A stretch of DNA of 13,462 nucleotides from Acholeplasmatales bacterium (lineage in GTDB: Bacteria > Bacillota_I > Bacilli_A > Acholeplasmatales > Anaeroplasmataceae): contig JAEELC010000030.1 of NCBI GenBank assembly GCA_016288675.1, forward strand, positions 1-13,462, in the 5' to 3' direction. Made by a program: the position numbers and the translations under genes. Below, piece by piece: positions 1 through 8,631 of the stretch. The notes beneath the pieces are model-generated. The model was not told where the DNA came from and ran no database searches. It was given only the letters and a program-made list of their open reading frames with translations. Within the stretch, counting starts at the first letter, position 1; the number at the start of each line of letters is the position of its first letter.

Positions 1-2
1 AA

Positions 3-599
3 TATATTAAATCTCTTGAAGATTGTGATATGACTTTTGGTGTAGGTCCTGCAGGTACTGGTAAAACATATTTAGCCGTTGTATATGCAGTTTCAATGCT
101 TAAAAAAGGTGAAATTAAGAAGATAATCTTAACACGTCCTGCTATTGAAGCTGGTGAATCCCTTGGCTTTTTACCTGGTGATTTAAAGGAAAAGATTGAT
201 CCATATCTTCGTCCTTTATATGACGCTTTATACGATATGTTAGGACTAGAACATGTTAATTCCTTAATTGAAAAAGGAATTATTGAAATAGCACCACTTG
301 CTTATATGCGTGGTAGAACATTAGAAAATGCATTTTGCATTTTAGATGAAGCTCAAAATACAACTGAAATGCAAATGAAGATGTTCTTAACTCGTATGGG
401 ATTTAATTCTAAGATGGTTATAACAGGTGATGTATCTCAAATTGATTTACCAAATGGTAAAAGAAGTGGATTAGTAAATGCTTGTTATTTACTTAAAAAT
501 ATAAAAGAAATAGGTATTGTAAATTTTGAAAAAGAAGATGTTGTACGTCATCCGTTAGTTCAAAAGATATTAAATGCTTATGAGTCAGAAAATAAATAA
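3..599 (+). CDS. phoH: PhoH-family ATPase, C-terminal part (5' end outside window)
   Basis: This is the C-terminal ATPase domain of a PhoH/YbeZ-type P-loop NTPase, a cytoplasmic protein linked in other bacteria to RNA metabolism. The reading frame is open back to base 3, so the gene begins before the window. Codons before the first internal ATG (base 30) read YIKSLEDCD, a normal PhoH lead-in to the P-loop. The Walker A motif GPAGTGKT is encoded at about bases 45-68. Further on are the RGRTLENAF segment, the Walker B motif ILDEAQNTT and the sensor-like motif [11 protein letters not shown]. Family members are about 320 residues; about 199 are seen, so roughly 110-120 N-terminal residues are missing. 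The stop codon lies inside the 5' arm of a strong terminator. The family assignment is very secure; the exact cellular role is not established. Confidence 0.95.
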   Translation, partial: YIKSLEDCDMTFGVGPAGTGKTYLAVVYAVSMLKKGEIKKIILTRPAIEAGESLGFLPGDLKEKIDPYLRPLYDALYDMLGLEHVNSLIEKGIIEIAPLAYMRGRTLENAFCILDEAQNTTEMQMKMFLTRMGFNSKMVITGDVSQIDLPNGKRSGLVNACYLLKNIKEIGIVNFEKEDVVRHPLVQKILNAYESENK

Positions 600-621
600 G
601 CTTTTAGGCTTATTTATTTTT
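589..621 (+). terminator. Rho-independent terminator after phoH
   Basis: A perfect 13-bp inverted repeat pairs bases 589-601 with 608-620 across the 6-nt loop TTTTAG. Its 3' side runs into a T tract at 617-621. The phoH stop codon (597-599) lies in the 5' arm. The next gene's Shine-Dalgarno site follows about 8 nt later, so that gene must depend on readthrough, processing or a promoter inside phoH. Confidence 0.85.
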
Positions 622-641
622 CGCGTTTGGAGGTAATAAAA

Positions 642-1469
642 ATGCGTGGAGATTTTCATTCACATTCAAATTATTCAGACGGATATTATCCAGTAGATGT
701 GGTTGTAGATAGAGCTATTAAAAATAATTTAAATATTTTAGGCTTAACTGACCATGATTCTGTCTTTGGTGTAGAAGAGGCTTTTAAATATGGACAAGCT
801 AAAGGATTATTTATCTTAAAAGGAATGGAATTATCAACTTTATGCGATAAAGAAAATTGCCATTTGATTGCATATTTTAAGCATAATGTGGTCCCAAAAA
901 GCTTATTTGATTTTTCACAAAACATCATTGATACTAGACGTGCTCGTGCTAAAAAAATGATGGAAAGCATTCGTGATACATTTAATGTTAATATTAATTT
1001 AGATGAATTATTTAAAGGGATAATTATTACTCGTGGTAATATGCTTAGAAATTTAATTGATAATAATCCTTTAAGAGATAAAAAGGAATTATCATTTATG
1101 GTTTCAAATGATTCTCCATGCTTTATACCTGCAAGCAAGATGACTTATAAAGAAGGAATTAAATTATTAAGAAGTTTTGGAGCTACAATTATTCTTGCTC
1201 ATCCTACTTTAATGACTTTAGAACATGTTAAGGAAGTTTTAAAGGAAGGCGTAGATGGTATTGAGGTAAAATACCCTAAGAATAAAGAAGGGGAAGAAGA
1301 ATTATTTAGAAGCCTTGCCAAGGAATATAATTTATTTGTAAGTGCTGGTTCTGATTTCCATGGAGATTTTGATAAGCACGCAGAGCTTGGAACTTGTTAT
1401 CTTGAAGGGGAAGAATTAAATAATTTATTAAAAATTTTAGAAATAGAGGTGCCTTATGAGAATAACTAA
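642..1469 (+). CDS. PHP-domain phosphoesterase (TrpH/RNase AM-like)
   Basis: This 275-residue protein belongs to the PHP family of metal-dependent phosphoesterases. It most resembles the YciV/TrpH group, whose characterised members hydrolyse 3',5'-bisphosphonucleotides or the 5' ends of short RNAs. Visible metal-ligand motifs in order are HSH (H6, H8), DHD (D37-D39), E63 in GMELS, H74, H187 in LAHP, and D238 and H240 in SDFH, so the full set appears intact. I place the start at base 642: GGAGGT at 629-634 is an ideal ribosome-binding site, and MRGDFHSHS gives the normal family N-terminus. A TTG at 627 would overlap that site and is rejected. The 3' end overlaps engB by 14 nt, implying co-translation. 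The substrate is inferred from family only. Confidence 0.88.
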   Translation: MRGDFHSHSNYSDGYYPVDVVVDRAIKNNLNILGLTDHDSVFGVEEAFKYGQAKGLFILKGMELSTLCDKENCHLIAYFKHNVVPKSLFDFSQNIIDTRRARAKKMMESIRDTFNVNINLDELFKGIIITRGNMLRNLIDNNPLRDKKELSFMVSNDSPCFIPASKMTYKEGIKLLRSFGATIILAHPTLMTLEHVKEVLKEGVDGIEVKYPKNKEGEEELFRSLAKEYNLFVSAGSDFHGDFDKHAELGTCYLEGEELNNLLKILEIEVPYENN

Positions 1470-2040
1470 AGCTGAATTTTTAAAAAGTGGAACTAACAAA
1501 AGCCATTTTCCTACAAGCGGAGAACCTGAATTTTTATTTTTAGGTAGATCAAATGTAGGTAAATCTAGTTTTATCAATGCATTATGTCATAGAAAGGATT
1601 TAGCTAGAACTAGTAGTAAACCTGGTAAGACTATTACCTTAAATTTCTTCCATATTAATGACAAGATTACGTTTGTAGACGTACCTGGTTATGGATATGC
1701 TGTAAGAAGTAAGGCTATGATTGAATCATTTGGTAAAATGATTGAAGAATATCTTACAACTCGTAAGGAGCTTAAGGTAGCATTCTTATTAGTTGATTCA
1801 CGTATTGAACCAACTGATGATGATGTGACTATGTATGAATATTTGAAGTACTATAATATCAAAACAGTTGTTATTGCAACTAAGTTTGACAAAATTAAGA
1901 AGAGTCAACTAGATCATGCTAAAAAAGTGATTAAAGAAACTCTTGGATTAGAGTCTGCAAATGAAATTATAGTTACATCTAGTGAAAAACATATTGGTTT
2001 TGAACAAGTTGAAGCTATTTTTGATAAATATATCGATTAA
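1456..2040 (+). CDS. engB: Ribosome biogenesis GTPase EngB (YsxC/YihA)
   Basis: This 194-residue TRAFAC-class GTPase is needed for late assembly of the 50S ribosomal subunit in the cytoplasm. All G motifs are visible: G1 GRSNVGKSS (residues 30-38), G2 threonine T59 in PGKT, G3 DVPGYG (75-80), G4 TKFDK (142-146), and a G5-like TSS near residue 175. Length is typical of the family. The gene starts inside the end of the PHP gene (14-nt overlap), and GAGGTG at 1446-1451 serves as ribosome-binding site, so the two are probably translationally coupled. Pairing with a PHP phosphoesterase is not the usual engB context (often lonA or clpX in Bacillus). The identification is very secure. Confidence 0.96.
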   Translation: MRITKAEFLKSGTNKSHFPTSGEPEFLFLGRSNVGKSSFINALCHRKDLARTSSKPGKTITLNFFHINDKITFVDVPGYGYAVRSKAMIESFGKMIEEYLTTRKELKVAFLLVDSRIEPTDDDVTMYEYLKYYNIKTVVIATKFDKIKKSQLDHAKKVIKETLGLESANEIIVTSSEKHIGFEQVEAIFDKYID

Positions 2041-2114
2041 TTTGTTAAAAAATCTTTTACAATTTAAAAAAAATGACTATTGTTAATCGAGTGAATTTTT
2101 TTGGAGGAAATTAT

Positions 2115-3494
2115 ATGACAAAAATTAATTTGGAACAATTAGTAAAATTCGCAAAAGAAAAAGGATTTGTGTTTCAAGGTAGTGAAATTTATGGTGGCTT
2201 AGCTAATAGCTGGGACTATGGTCCATTAGGTGAGGCACTTGAAAATAATATTAAAGATTCTTGGAAGAAGAAATTTATTCAAGAATCACCATATAATGTT
2301 GGTTTAGATTCTGCCATCATTATGAACCCAGAAACATGGGTAGCTACAGGACATGTTGGTGGATTTTCTGATCCTCTATGTGACTGTAAAGCTTGTAAGA
2401 GCAGATTTAGAGCTGATAAGATCATTGAAGATTTCACAAAGGGTGAAATCACAGGTGATGGTATGAGCAATCAAGAATTAATGCAATTCATTAAGGACAA
2501 TCATATTCCATGCCCTAACTGTGGTGCTCATGACTTTACTGACATTCGTCAATTCAACCTTATGTTTAAGACATTCCAAGGTGTAACTGAAGATACAAAG
2601 AATACAGTTTACCTTCGTCCTGAAACAGCTCAAGGTATTTTCGTAAACTTTAAGAATGTTCAACGTTCAATGCGTAAGAAATTACCATTCGGTATTGGTC
2701 AAGTTGGTAAATCATTTAGAAATGAAATTACTCCAGGTAACTTCATTTTCCGTACAAGAGAATTCGAACAAATGGAACTTGAATTCTTCTGCAAGCCAGG
2801 TACTGAAGATGATTGGTTCACATATTGGAGACAATATTGCTACGACTTCTTAATCTCTATGGGTATTAAGAAGGAAGATTTACACTTTAGAGATCATGAT
2901 AAGAAAGAACTTGCATTCTATTCAAAAGCAACAACAGACATTGAATACAATTTCCCATGGGGATTCGGTGAATTATGGGGTATCGCAAGTCGTACTGATT
3001 ATGACTTAAAGCGTCATATGGAACACTCAAAGGAAAATATGGAATATTTAGATCCAGATGATAATACTAAATATGTTCCATATGTAGTTGAACCAAGCGT
3101 TGGTGTTGGTCGTTTATTACTTGCAATTTTATTTAGTGCATATGAAAATGAACAACTTGAAAATGGAGATACTCGTGAAGTATTGCGTCTTGCTCCACAT
3201 CTTGCTCCATATAAGGTTTGTGTATTACCTTTAATTAAGAAAGTTCATGCTGAAAAGGCTATGGAAGTATTTAACATGCTTGCTAAGTATTTCCCAGTTA
3301 CTTATGATGAAGCTGCTGCTATCGGTAAGAGATATAGAAGACAAGATTCAATTGGTACACCATATTGCTTAACTGTTGATGACAACACTTTAAACAATGG
3401 TACTGTAACATTACGTGATAGAGACACAATGGAACAAGTTACTTTAAAGCTTGAAGAAGTTGTTGATTACGTTAATAAGAAATTAATGTTCTAA
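2115..3494 (+). CDS. glyS: Glycyl-tRNA synthetase, single-chain class II type
   Basis: This enzyme charges tRNA-Gly with glycine in the cytoplasm. It is the homodimeric (alpha2, eukaryote/archaea-like) form rather than the alpha2beta2 GlyQ/GlyS form. The N-terminus [11 protein letters not shown] with SWDYGPLG is diagnostic. Cysteine pairs C89/C91/C94 and C133/C136 form a likely zinc-binding insertion. Class II motif 2 is around FRNEITPG (residues 201-208) followed by [11 protein letters not shown], and motif 3 is [10 protein letters not shown]. An anticodon-binding domain follows ([11 protein letters not shown]). I chose base 2115 as start: GGAGG at 2103-2107 lies 7 nt upstream and [18 protein letters not shown] is a typical beginning, giving 459 residues. 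An in-frame ATG at 2073 has no ribosome-binding site. Only 74 nt precede the gene and no T-box leader is present. Confidence 0.97.
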   Translation: MTKINLEQLVKFAKEKGFVFQGSEIYGGLANSWDYGPLGEALENNIKDSWKKKFIQESPYNVGLDSAIIMNPETWVATGHVGGFSDPLCDCKACKSRFRADKIIEDFTKGEITGDGMSNQELMQFIKDNHIPCPNCGAHDFTDIRQFNLMFKTFQGVTEDTKNTVYLRPETAQGIFVNFKNVQRSMRKKLPFGIGQVGKSFRNEITPGNFIFRTREFEQMELEFFCKPGTEDDWFTYWRQYCYDFLISMGIKKEDLHFRDHDKKELAFYSKATTDIEYNFPWGFGELWGIASRTDYDLKRHMEHSKENMEYLDPDDNTKYVPYVVEPSVGVGRLLLAILFSAYENEQLENGDTREVLRLAPHLAPYKVCVLPLIKKVHAEKAMEVFNMLAKYFPVTYDEAAAIGKRYRRQDSIGTPYCLTVDDNTLNNGTVTLRDRDTMEQVTLKLEEVVDYVNKKLMF

Positions 3495-3518
3495 GAAAAA
3501 TAAAAGGAGGAGGTACGT

Positions 3519-5354
3519 ATGATTGAACAAGAAAAAATAAATGAAATAATTGAAAAAACAGATATTGTTTCCTTAGTAAGTCAATACGTACAGCTTTCTA
3601 AGGCTGGTTCAGACTTTAAAGGATTATGTCCTTTCCATAATGAAAAGACACCTTCCTTTATGGTTAGTCCTAGCAAAAAGATTGCCAAGTGCATGGGATG
3701 TGGTAAGGGTGGTAACCCTATTACATTTTTAAAAGAAGTAAAGAATATTTCTTTTGAAGATGCATGCATTGAATTAGCTAGTAAAGCTAATGTTGAACTT
3801 AATATAAAGAAAAAAGATACTGGACCTGATTTATCTAAATACTATAAGATAATGGAAGAAGCTGCAAAGTTTTATCATTATAATTTAATATCTACTAAAT
3901 CTGGTCAAGAAGCTATTAAGTATCTTCTAAATAGAGGTTTAACTCTAGATATTATTAATGAATTTAATATAGGTCTTGCTCCTAGCAAAAATGATGCATT
4001 ATATCTTACTCTTAAAGATTTAGGATATAATGAAATAGACATGATAGATTGCGGTCTTATTAAAGAAAGTGAAAGAAATAAATCTTTCTTTGATTTATTT
4101 AAGACTCGTATAATGTTCCCTGTTACAGACAAGGATTCTAATATTGTAGCATTTAGTGGACGTATTTATAATGGTGAAACCGACCAGGCTAAATATATCA
4201 ATTCGCCAGAAACTATAATATTTAAGAAAAATATGTCTATTTATCACTTGGACCAAGCTAGACCTTTTATTTTAAAAAATAAAAGAGTAATTTTACATGA
4301 AGGTCAAATGGACGTTATCGCAAGTACTCGTTCTGGACTTGGTGAAGCTGTATGCTCTATGGGTACAGCCTTAACTAGTAATCAAGTTAAATTACTTAAA
4401 TCTTTCACTGATAATATTATAGTTTGTTATGACGGTGACTCTGCTGGAATTAACGCCATGGTTAAAGCTATAAAATTATTAAAGGCTGAAAATTTTAATA
4501 TATCATTAGTTAGATTACCTGATGGTTTAGATCCTGATGAATATGTTTTAAAATTTGGTAGTGAGAAATATAATGATTATTTCAATAGTCATATTGAAGA
4601 TCCTAATGACTATTTATATGAGTATGTTACTCAAGGATTAAAAAAAGGTTCTTTAGACCAAATTGAAATAGTTAAAAATAAATTATTTGCATATTTAAAG
4701 AATTTAAATTCAAGAAGCTTAGTTGAAGGATATTTGCATCGCTTTAGTGATACAACAGGTGTATCATTTGCATCATTAATTCTAGACTATAATGCATTTA
4801 TAAATCAAAGCGGATTTATTGTTAAACAAGATGTAAATGCATCTAATATTGCTAGAACAGATGCTTTAACTAATCAATTTAATGATAAAGATTGGCAACA
4901 AATGCTTAGTCGCCAAAAGGCTGAGCTTAGAATATTTGTTTATGCTATGATGAGTAAAAAAATAGCTCTTGAACTAGATCAAAAGCGTTTAGGCAATATA
5001 ATACTTGCTCAAACATTTGATCAAGCTCATATCAACTTATGGGAGTCATTAATAAATGATTATTATATTTCATATGATGAATATAATGAAGGTATATTCT
5101 TAAAATTCTTAAATGAAAATGAATATAACTGTCTTGTAAGTGATAAATCTACTTTAAAGAATTTAAATGATAAGACTGAATATACAAAAAAAGATTTAAA
5201 TCTATGTGTTAATGTATTGTTTAGTACATATCATTTAAAACAAGTCATTAATATTGAAAATGATTTTTCAAATATTATGAGTAATGAAGAAAAGCTTGAA
5301 GCTTTATCAAGAAAGCAAAAGCATTTAATGGAAATGAAAAAGCATATTAACTAA
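3519..5354 (+). CDS. dnaG: DNA primase DnaG
   Basis: DnaG synthesises RNA primers for lagging-strand replication and works with the replicative helicase. At 611 residues it has the normal length. The N-terminal CHC2 zinc-binding domain has ligands C37, H40, C58 and C61 in CPFH and CMGCGKGG. The TOPRIM catalytic core shows HEGQMDVIA (the E of the metal site; Q replaces the more usual Y) and CYDGDSAG (DGD). The C-terminal part, rich in N, K and L and poorly conserved, should be the helicase-interaction domain. A doubled Shine-Dalgarno-like GGAGGAGGT (3506-3514) lies 4 nt before the ATG. The gene is 24 nt after glyS and 21 nt before rpoD, the conserved macromolecular-synthesis arrangement of Bacillota. 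Confidence 0.97.
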   Translation: MIEQEKINEIIEKTDIVSLVSQYVQLSKAGSDFKGLCPFHNEKTPSFMVSPSKKIAKCMGCGKGGNPITFLKEVKNISFEDACIELASKANVELNIKKKDTGPDLSKYYKIMEEAAKFYHYNLISTKSGQEAIKYLLNRGLTLDIINEFNIGLAPSKNDALYLTLKDLGYNEIDMIDCGLIKESERNKSFFDLFKTRIMFPVTDKDSNIVAFSGRIYNGETDQAKYINSPETIIFKKNMSIYHLDQARPFILKNKRVILHEGQMDVIASTRSGLGEAVCSMGTALTSNQVKLLKSFTDNIIVCYDGDSAGINAMVKAIKLLKAENFNISLVRLPDGLDPDEYVLKFGSEKYNDYFNSHIEDPNDYLYEYVTQGLKKGSLDQIEIVKNKLFAYLKNLNSRSLVEGYLHRFSDTTGVSFASLILDYNAFINQSGFIVKQDVNASNIARTDALTNQFNDKDWQQMLSRQKAELRIFVYAMMSKKIALELDQKRLGNIILAQTFDQAHINLWESLINDYYISYDEYNEGIFLKFLNENEYNCLVSDKSTLKNLNDKTEYTKKDLNLCVNVLFSTYHLKQVINIENDFSNIMSNEEKLEALSRKQKHLMEMKKHIN

Positions 5355-5375
5355 AAAAGAAAGGAAGTTGTTATT

Positions 5376-6701
5376 ATGACATTTGATGAAATTTTAAAAA
5401 GCCTAGAAGAAATCGCTTCTAAGAATGATGGTAAAGTATCTGCTAAAGATATCAAAGCTCATTATGCTGAAGGTAGCGATGAATACGACAAGATTTGTGA
5501 TTACCTTGAAAGCAAGGAAATTACAGTAATTGCAGAAGAATCTGATGATGAATTAGATATGGATAGTGTTCCAAATCTTGCTGATATTGAGGAAGAACCT
5601 GTTGATTTATCTAATGAAGCATTAGATGCAATTGCAAGTACAGTTAAGGTTAATGACCCTGTTCGTATGTACTTAAAGGAAATCGGTAATATCAACCTTT
5701 TAAAGTTAGATGAAGAAATTAATTATGCTATTGAAGTTGCTGCTGGTAAGATTGGTAAAGCTGTTAAGGATGAAATCGATAATTCTGATGATCCTAATAC
5801 TATTACTGAAGAAGAAGTTAAACATTTTAAGCAAATTTTTAGTGTTAAAGACAACGACGGTAAGAATGTAACTAAAGCTAAATTCATTGAAATCGCTAAT
5901 AAAGGTTTATCTGATTTAGAAAATGGTGATGTTGATGGATTCTATCAATCATTACTTGATATTGAAGAAATCGGTGATAATGCTAAGAATAGATTAAGTG
6001 AAGCTAACTTACGTTTAGTAGTTAATATTGCTAAGAAATATTCTAACAGAGGTTTAGCATTCCTTGACCTTATTCAAGAAGGTAATATGGGTCTACTTAA
6101 GGCTGTAGATAAGTTTGAAGTTGATAAAGGTTTCAAGTTCTCTACTTATGCAACTTGGTGGATTCGTCAAGCTATTACACGTGCTGTAGCTGACCAAGCT
6201 CGTACTATTCGTATTCCTGTACATATGGTTGAAACTATTAATAAATTAATGAGAGTTCAACGTCAATTAGTACAAGAATTATCTCGTGAGCCTAGTCATG
6301 AAGAAATTGCCGCAAAGATGGGTATTTCAGTTGAAAAGGTTCAAAACATTTTAAAGATTGCTCAAGAACCAATTTCTCTTGAAAAGCCAGTTGGTGAAGA
6401 AGAAGATTCTTCTCTTGGTGATTTCGTAGCAGATACTACTGCTCAAGACCCATATGAGTTCACTCAAAATGCTAAATTAAGAGAAGAACTTGATAAAGCA
6501 TTAGGTAGCTTAACTGACCGTGAAGAGCGTGTTATTAGACTTCGTTTTGGTTTACTTGATTCTCGTCCTCGTACTCTTGAAGAAGTAGGTAAGGAATTTG
6601 GTGTTACTCGTGAACGTATTAGACAAATTGAAGCTAAGGCGCTTCGTAAATTACGTCATCCATCAAGAAGCAATAAATTAAAGGATTTCTTAACTAAGTA
6701 A
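5376..6701 (+). CDS. rpoD: Primary sigma factor RpoD/SigA, with an acidic insert
   Basis: This is the housekeeping sigma factor that directs RNA polymerase to -35/-10 promoters. Residues 1-90 form an acidic region 1.1, region 1.2 begins at [11 protein letters not shown] (residue 94), and region 2 begins at [18 protein letters not shown] (residue 209) with the [13 protein letters not shown] core. Region 3 contains HMVETINKL, and region 4 has the helix-turn-helix [20 protein letters not shown]. The DPV-to-EANLR distance is 115 residues, against about 40 as I recall it for B. subtilis SigA, so about 75 extra residues sit between regions 1.2 and 2.1. That accounts for the 441-residue length. AAGGAAG at 5361-5367 is the ribosome-binding site. 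Promoters later in the window match the expected TTGnnn-17-TATAAT specificity. Confidence 0.97.
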   Translation: MTFDEILKSLEEIASKNDGKVSAKDIKAHYAEGSDEYDKICDYLESKEITVIAEESDDELDMDSVPNLADIEEEPVDLSNEALDAIASTVKVNDPVRMYLKEIGNINLLKLDEEINYAIEVAAGKIGKAVKDEIDNSDDPNTITEEEVKHFKQIFSVKDNDGKNVTKAKFIEIANKGLSDLENGDVDGFYQSLLDIEEIGDNAKNRLSEANLRLVVNIAKKYSNRGLAFLDLIQEGNMGLLKAVDKFEVDKGFKFSTYATWWIRQAITRAVADQARTIRIPVHMVETINKLMRVQRQLVQELSREPSHEEIAAKMGISVEKVQNILKIAQEPISLEKPVGEEEDSSLGDFVADTTAQDPYEFTQNAKLREELDKALGSLTDREERVIRLRFGLLDSRPRTLEEVGKEFGVTRERIRQIEAKALRKLRHPSRSNKLKDFLTK

Positions 6702-6702
6702 T

Positions 6703-7371
6703 ATGGATCGTATTGATTTTATTGCTTCGCTTACTAAAGGTTTAAAGAGCGTTGGTGATTGTGGTATTGATCATGGTTACACTTTAATCTCTGCATTAAG
6801 AGATTATGGTGTATCTTATGGTATTGGTATTGATGTTAACAAGGATCCTTTAGAAGCTGCTAGATTAAATATAGAAAAAGCAGGACTTACAGATAGAACA
6901 CAATTATTTTTATCTGATGGATTACAAGAATTCGAAGAGAATGTTAAAGAACAACCAGAAGGTTTAATTATAACTGGTATGGGTGGTTCTTTAATTACTG
7001 AAATTCTTTCTTATGATTTAGATTTATCTAAATCATTTAAACGTTTAATTTTAAGTGCACATAATGATACTCCAAAATTAAGATATTTCTTAATTAATTT
7101 TGGATTTAAGATTATTGATGAATACTTAATTGAAGAAAATGGTCATATTTATGAAATTATCGTGGCTAATTCTGAGAAGATAGATCGTAAATATGATTAT
7201 TATGATATGGTATTTGGACCTATTTTACGTGTTAATAAAGGAGATTTATTTGTAAAGAAATATAGTCTAACTCTTGAACAAACAAAGCTAGCTTTACAAA
7301 ACGCAAAAGATCCTGTTCAAATTTCAAAATTAAAAATGACAAAAGCTATGATTGAAGAGGTTTTAAAATAA
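6703..7371 (+). CDS. trmK: tRNA (adenine-22-N1)-methyltransferase TrmK
   Basis: TrmK uses SAM to methylate N1 of A22 in the D-arm region of bacterial tRNAs. The 222-residue protein has the family's Rossmann-type motifs: DCGIDHGY near residue 19 (family usual DIGsDHaY), GIGIDVNKDPL for SAM ribose binding, SDGL, and the signature ITGMGGSLI. The C-terminal third is helical, as in the family. Where most family members have a QPN-type catalytic-loop motif, this protein reads SAHND, so that position deviates. The start codon follows the rpoD stop by one base with no close Shine-Dalgarno site (AAGGA is 17 nt upstream), so translation is probably coupled to rpoD termination. dnaG-rpoD-trmK order is typical of Bacillota. 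The gene ends in a TAATG overlap with the next. Confidence 0.92.
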   Translation: MDRIDFIASLTKGLKSVGDCGIDHGYTLISALRDYGVSYGIGIDVNKDPLEAARLNIEKAGLTDRTQLFLSDGLQEFEENVKEQPEGLIITGMGGSLITEILSYDLDLSKSFKRLILSAHNDTPKLRYFLINFGFKIIDEYLIEENGHIYEIIVANSEKIDRKYDYYDMVFGPILRVNKGDLFVKKYSLTLEQTKLALQNAKDPVQISKLKMTKAMIEEVLK

Positions 7372-8207
7372 TGGAAGAAATAATTAGATTTAATAACTCT
7401 AACAATTATTTCACTTTCATTTCTAATAATAATGATATATCTCCACTAGTTATAATTGTACCAGGTGGAGGATATCATCATACAAGCAAAAGAGAAGCGT
7501 TTAATGTAGCTTCTTATTTTCTTAATTTAGGATTTAAATGTGCTGTATTAAATTATAGAGAACAAATTGATATCTATCCTGAACCACAAAAAGAATTAGG
7601 TGAAATGATTGATTATTTTAGAAATAATCAAAATAAATATGATTTAAATGGAAAAATTCTTGGAATTGGTTTTTCTGCAGGAGCGCATTTATTATTAAGT
7701 GAAACTAATTATTATAATGAATTCCAGCAATGTAAACCAGTTGATGGTGTTATTGCATGTTACCCAGTTGTTTCTAGTGATTTTTCATTTGGACATTTAA
7801 GATCATTTGCGACACTATTAAATGGTTTTGATTCAAATAATCCAATGATTACTAATGAAGAAGCTATAGAATTATTAAATTCATTTAAAGAAAATAATGA
7901 TCCTAGATATCCTTTAATAGATAAATTATCTATAGAAAAGCATTTACGTAATGATTTCCCTGAGATATTTATTTGGCATACATTTACTGATGAATCAGTT
8001 AATGTATTAAATTCATTAAAGCTTATTGAAGCTTGTAAGAAAAATAATATCAATGTAGAAGCTCATGTATTCCCTCGTGGAGCTCATGGAATGAGCTTAT
8101 GTGATGATTCTATGACTCAAGGCGGAACTAATCATAAGGATGATTATGTTGCTCATTGGACTTCAATGCTAAAAGATTATTTAGTATTAAAAGGTTGGAT
8201 TAAATAA
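7371..8207 (+). CDS. Alpha/beta-hydrolase, putative acetyl-esterase-like
   Basis: This 278-residue cytoplasmic protein has an alpha/beta-hydrolase fold. The oxyanion-hole loop is VPGGGYHHTS (residues 30-39, HGGG-like). The nucleophile elbow is GFSAGAH with S102. The likely acid is D207 in HTFTDESV and the likely base is H239 in RGAHGMS, so the triad is complete. The pattern fits the acetyl-xylan-esterase/BD-FAE-like small-esterase group seen in gut Bacillota. There is no signal peptide, so the substrate would be intracellular. Its ATG shares a base with the trmK stop (TAATG), and its own stop overlaps the next gene the same way. In Bacillus the position after trmK is held by a NIF3-family gene instead. 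The esterase class is moderately sure; the substrate is unknown. Confidence 0.82.
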   Translation: MEEIIRFNNSNNYFTFISNNNDISPLVIIVPGGGYHHTSKREAFNVASYFLNLGFKCAVLNYREQIDIYPEPQKELGEMIDYFRNNQNKYDLNGKILGIGFSAGAHLLLSETNYYNEFQQCKPVDGVIACYPVVSSDFSFGHLRSFATLLNGFDSNNPMITNEEAIELLNSFKENNDPRYPLIDKLSIEKHLRNDFPEIFIWHTFTDESVNVLNSLKLIEACKKNNINVEAHVFPRGAHGMSLCDDSMTQGGTNHKDDYVAHWTSMLKDYLVLKGWIK

Positions 8208-8506
8208 TGATTATAGATTTTACTAAAGATTTAAATTTTAAAGAGATAGTAAATAATAATGATTTAGTATTTTTTGATTTTAGAATGGATAATTGTTGTC
8301 GCTGCGATTCTCTTGAAGCACAAATTAAAGATTATTTAAAAACTAATGATATTTTAGTATATAAAGTTGATGTTAAAGAGAATATGAAGCTAGTTAGAAG
8401 CTTAAATATTTACGCTTCACCTTGTTTAATGATGTATAAGAATCACGAATTAGTTCATAGAAATCTTGGAACATTTAGCTTTGATGAATTTATAGAATTA
8501 TTATAA
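8207..8506 (+). CDS. Small thioredoxin-fold protein with CCRC motif
   Basis: This 99-residue protein has the thioredoxin fold pattern. A beta strand LVFFDFRM leads into the redox motif C30-C31-R32-C33, there is a central VYKVDVKEN strand, and a cis-proline segment YASPCLMMY is followed by a C-terminal helix. The usual W before the first cysteine (WCGPC) is replaced by N29. Extra cysteines occur within the CxxC (C31) and right after the cis-proline. It therefore resembles thioredoxin-family proteins of unknown role rather than canonical TrxA. It is the last gene of the coupled run after trmK (start shares a base with the preceding stop) and is closed by a strong terminator. A disulfide reductase role is likely from the fold but not demonstrated. 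Confidence 0.8.
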   Translation: MIIDFTKDLNFKEIVNNNDLVFFDFRMDNCCRCDSLEAQIKDYLKTNDILVYKVDVKENMKLVRSLNIYASPCLMMYKNHELVHRNLGTFSFDEFIELL

Positions 8507-8530
8507 TACGCTAGAAATAGCGTATTTTTT
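8505..8530 (+). terminator. Rho-independent terminator after thioredoxin-like gene
   Basis: A perfect 9-bp stem (8505-8513 with 8518-8526) is closed by a GAAA tetraloop. It is followed by a T run at 8525-8530 and a second T run after one A. It ends the long housekeeping transcription unit, and the stop codon overlaps the stem. Confidence 0.92.
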
Positions 8531-8560
8531 ATTTTTTAGGATTAATTTATATTTATTATC

Positions 8561-8589
8561 TTGATTTTTATATATGCTAATCTTATAAA
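8561..8589 (+). promoter_or_regulatory. Sigma-A-type promoter of the LRR lipoprotein gene
   Basis: A -35 element TTGATT (8561-8566) and a -10 element TATAAA (8584-8589) are separated by exactly 17 bases. They lie just downstream of a terminator and about 43 bases before the ATG at 8632. GGAGAG at 8621-8626 is the ribosome-binding site. Confidence 0.7.
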
Positions 8590-8631
8590 ATGCCTAGTTG
8601 ATTTTAATTTTGGAATGAATGGAGAGTTTGT

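Noticed and set aside
627..641. Earlier TTG start for the PHP gene
   Set aside because: It lies on the Shine-Dalgarno GGAGGT (629-634); ATG at 642 has ideal spacing and the family N-terminus.
686..1138. Long open frame on the - strand inside the PHP gene
   Set aside because: It is a shadow of a clear PHP coding sequence and resembles no known protein. The same holds for the other - strand frames inside glyS, dnaG, rpoD, the hydrolase, UPF0210 and folT.
2034..2089. Inverted repeat CGATTAA/TTAATCG and repeated TTGTTAA between engB and glyS, with TACAAT and TTTACA boxes
   Set aside because: The repeat is short with a loop of over 40 nt, and the possible -35/-10 boxes have wrong spacing. No T-box features are present.
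2073..2114. Earlier ATG start for glyS
   Set aside because: It has no ribosome-binding site, and the GGAGG at 2103-2107 clearly serves ATG 2115; the extra 14 residues are not GlyRS-like.
2656..2853. Second + strand frame inside glyS
   Set aside because: It is an out-of-frame shadow within conserved GlyRS motif 2 coding sequence.
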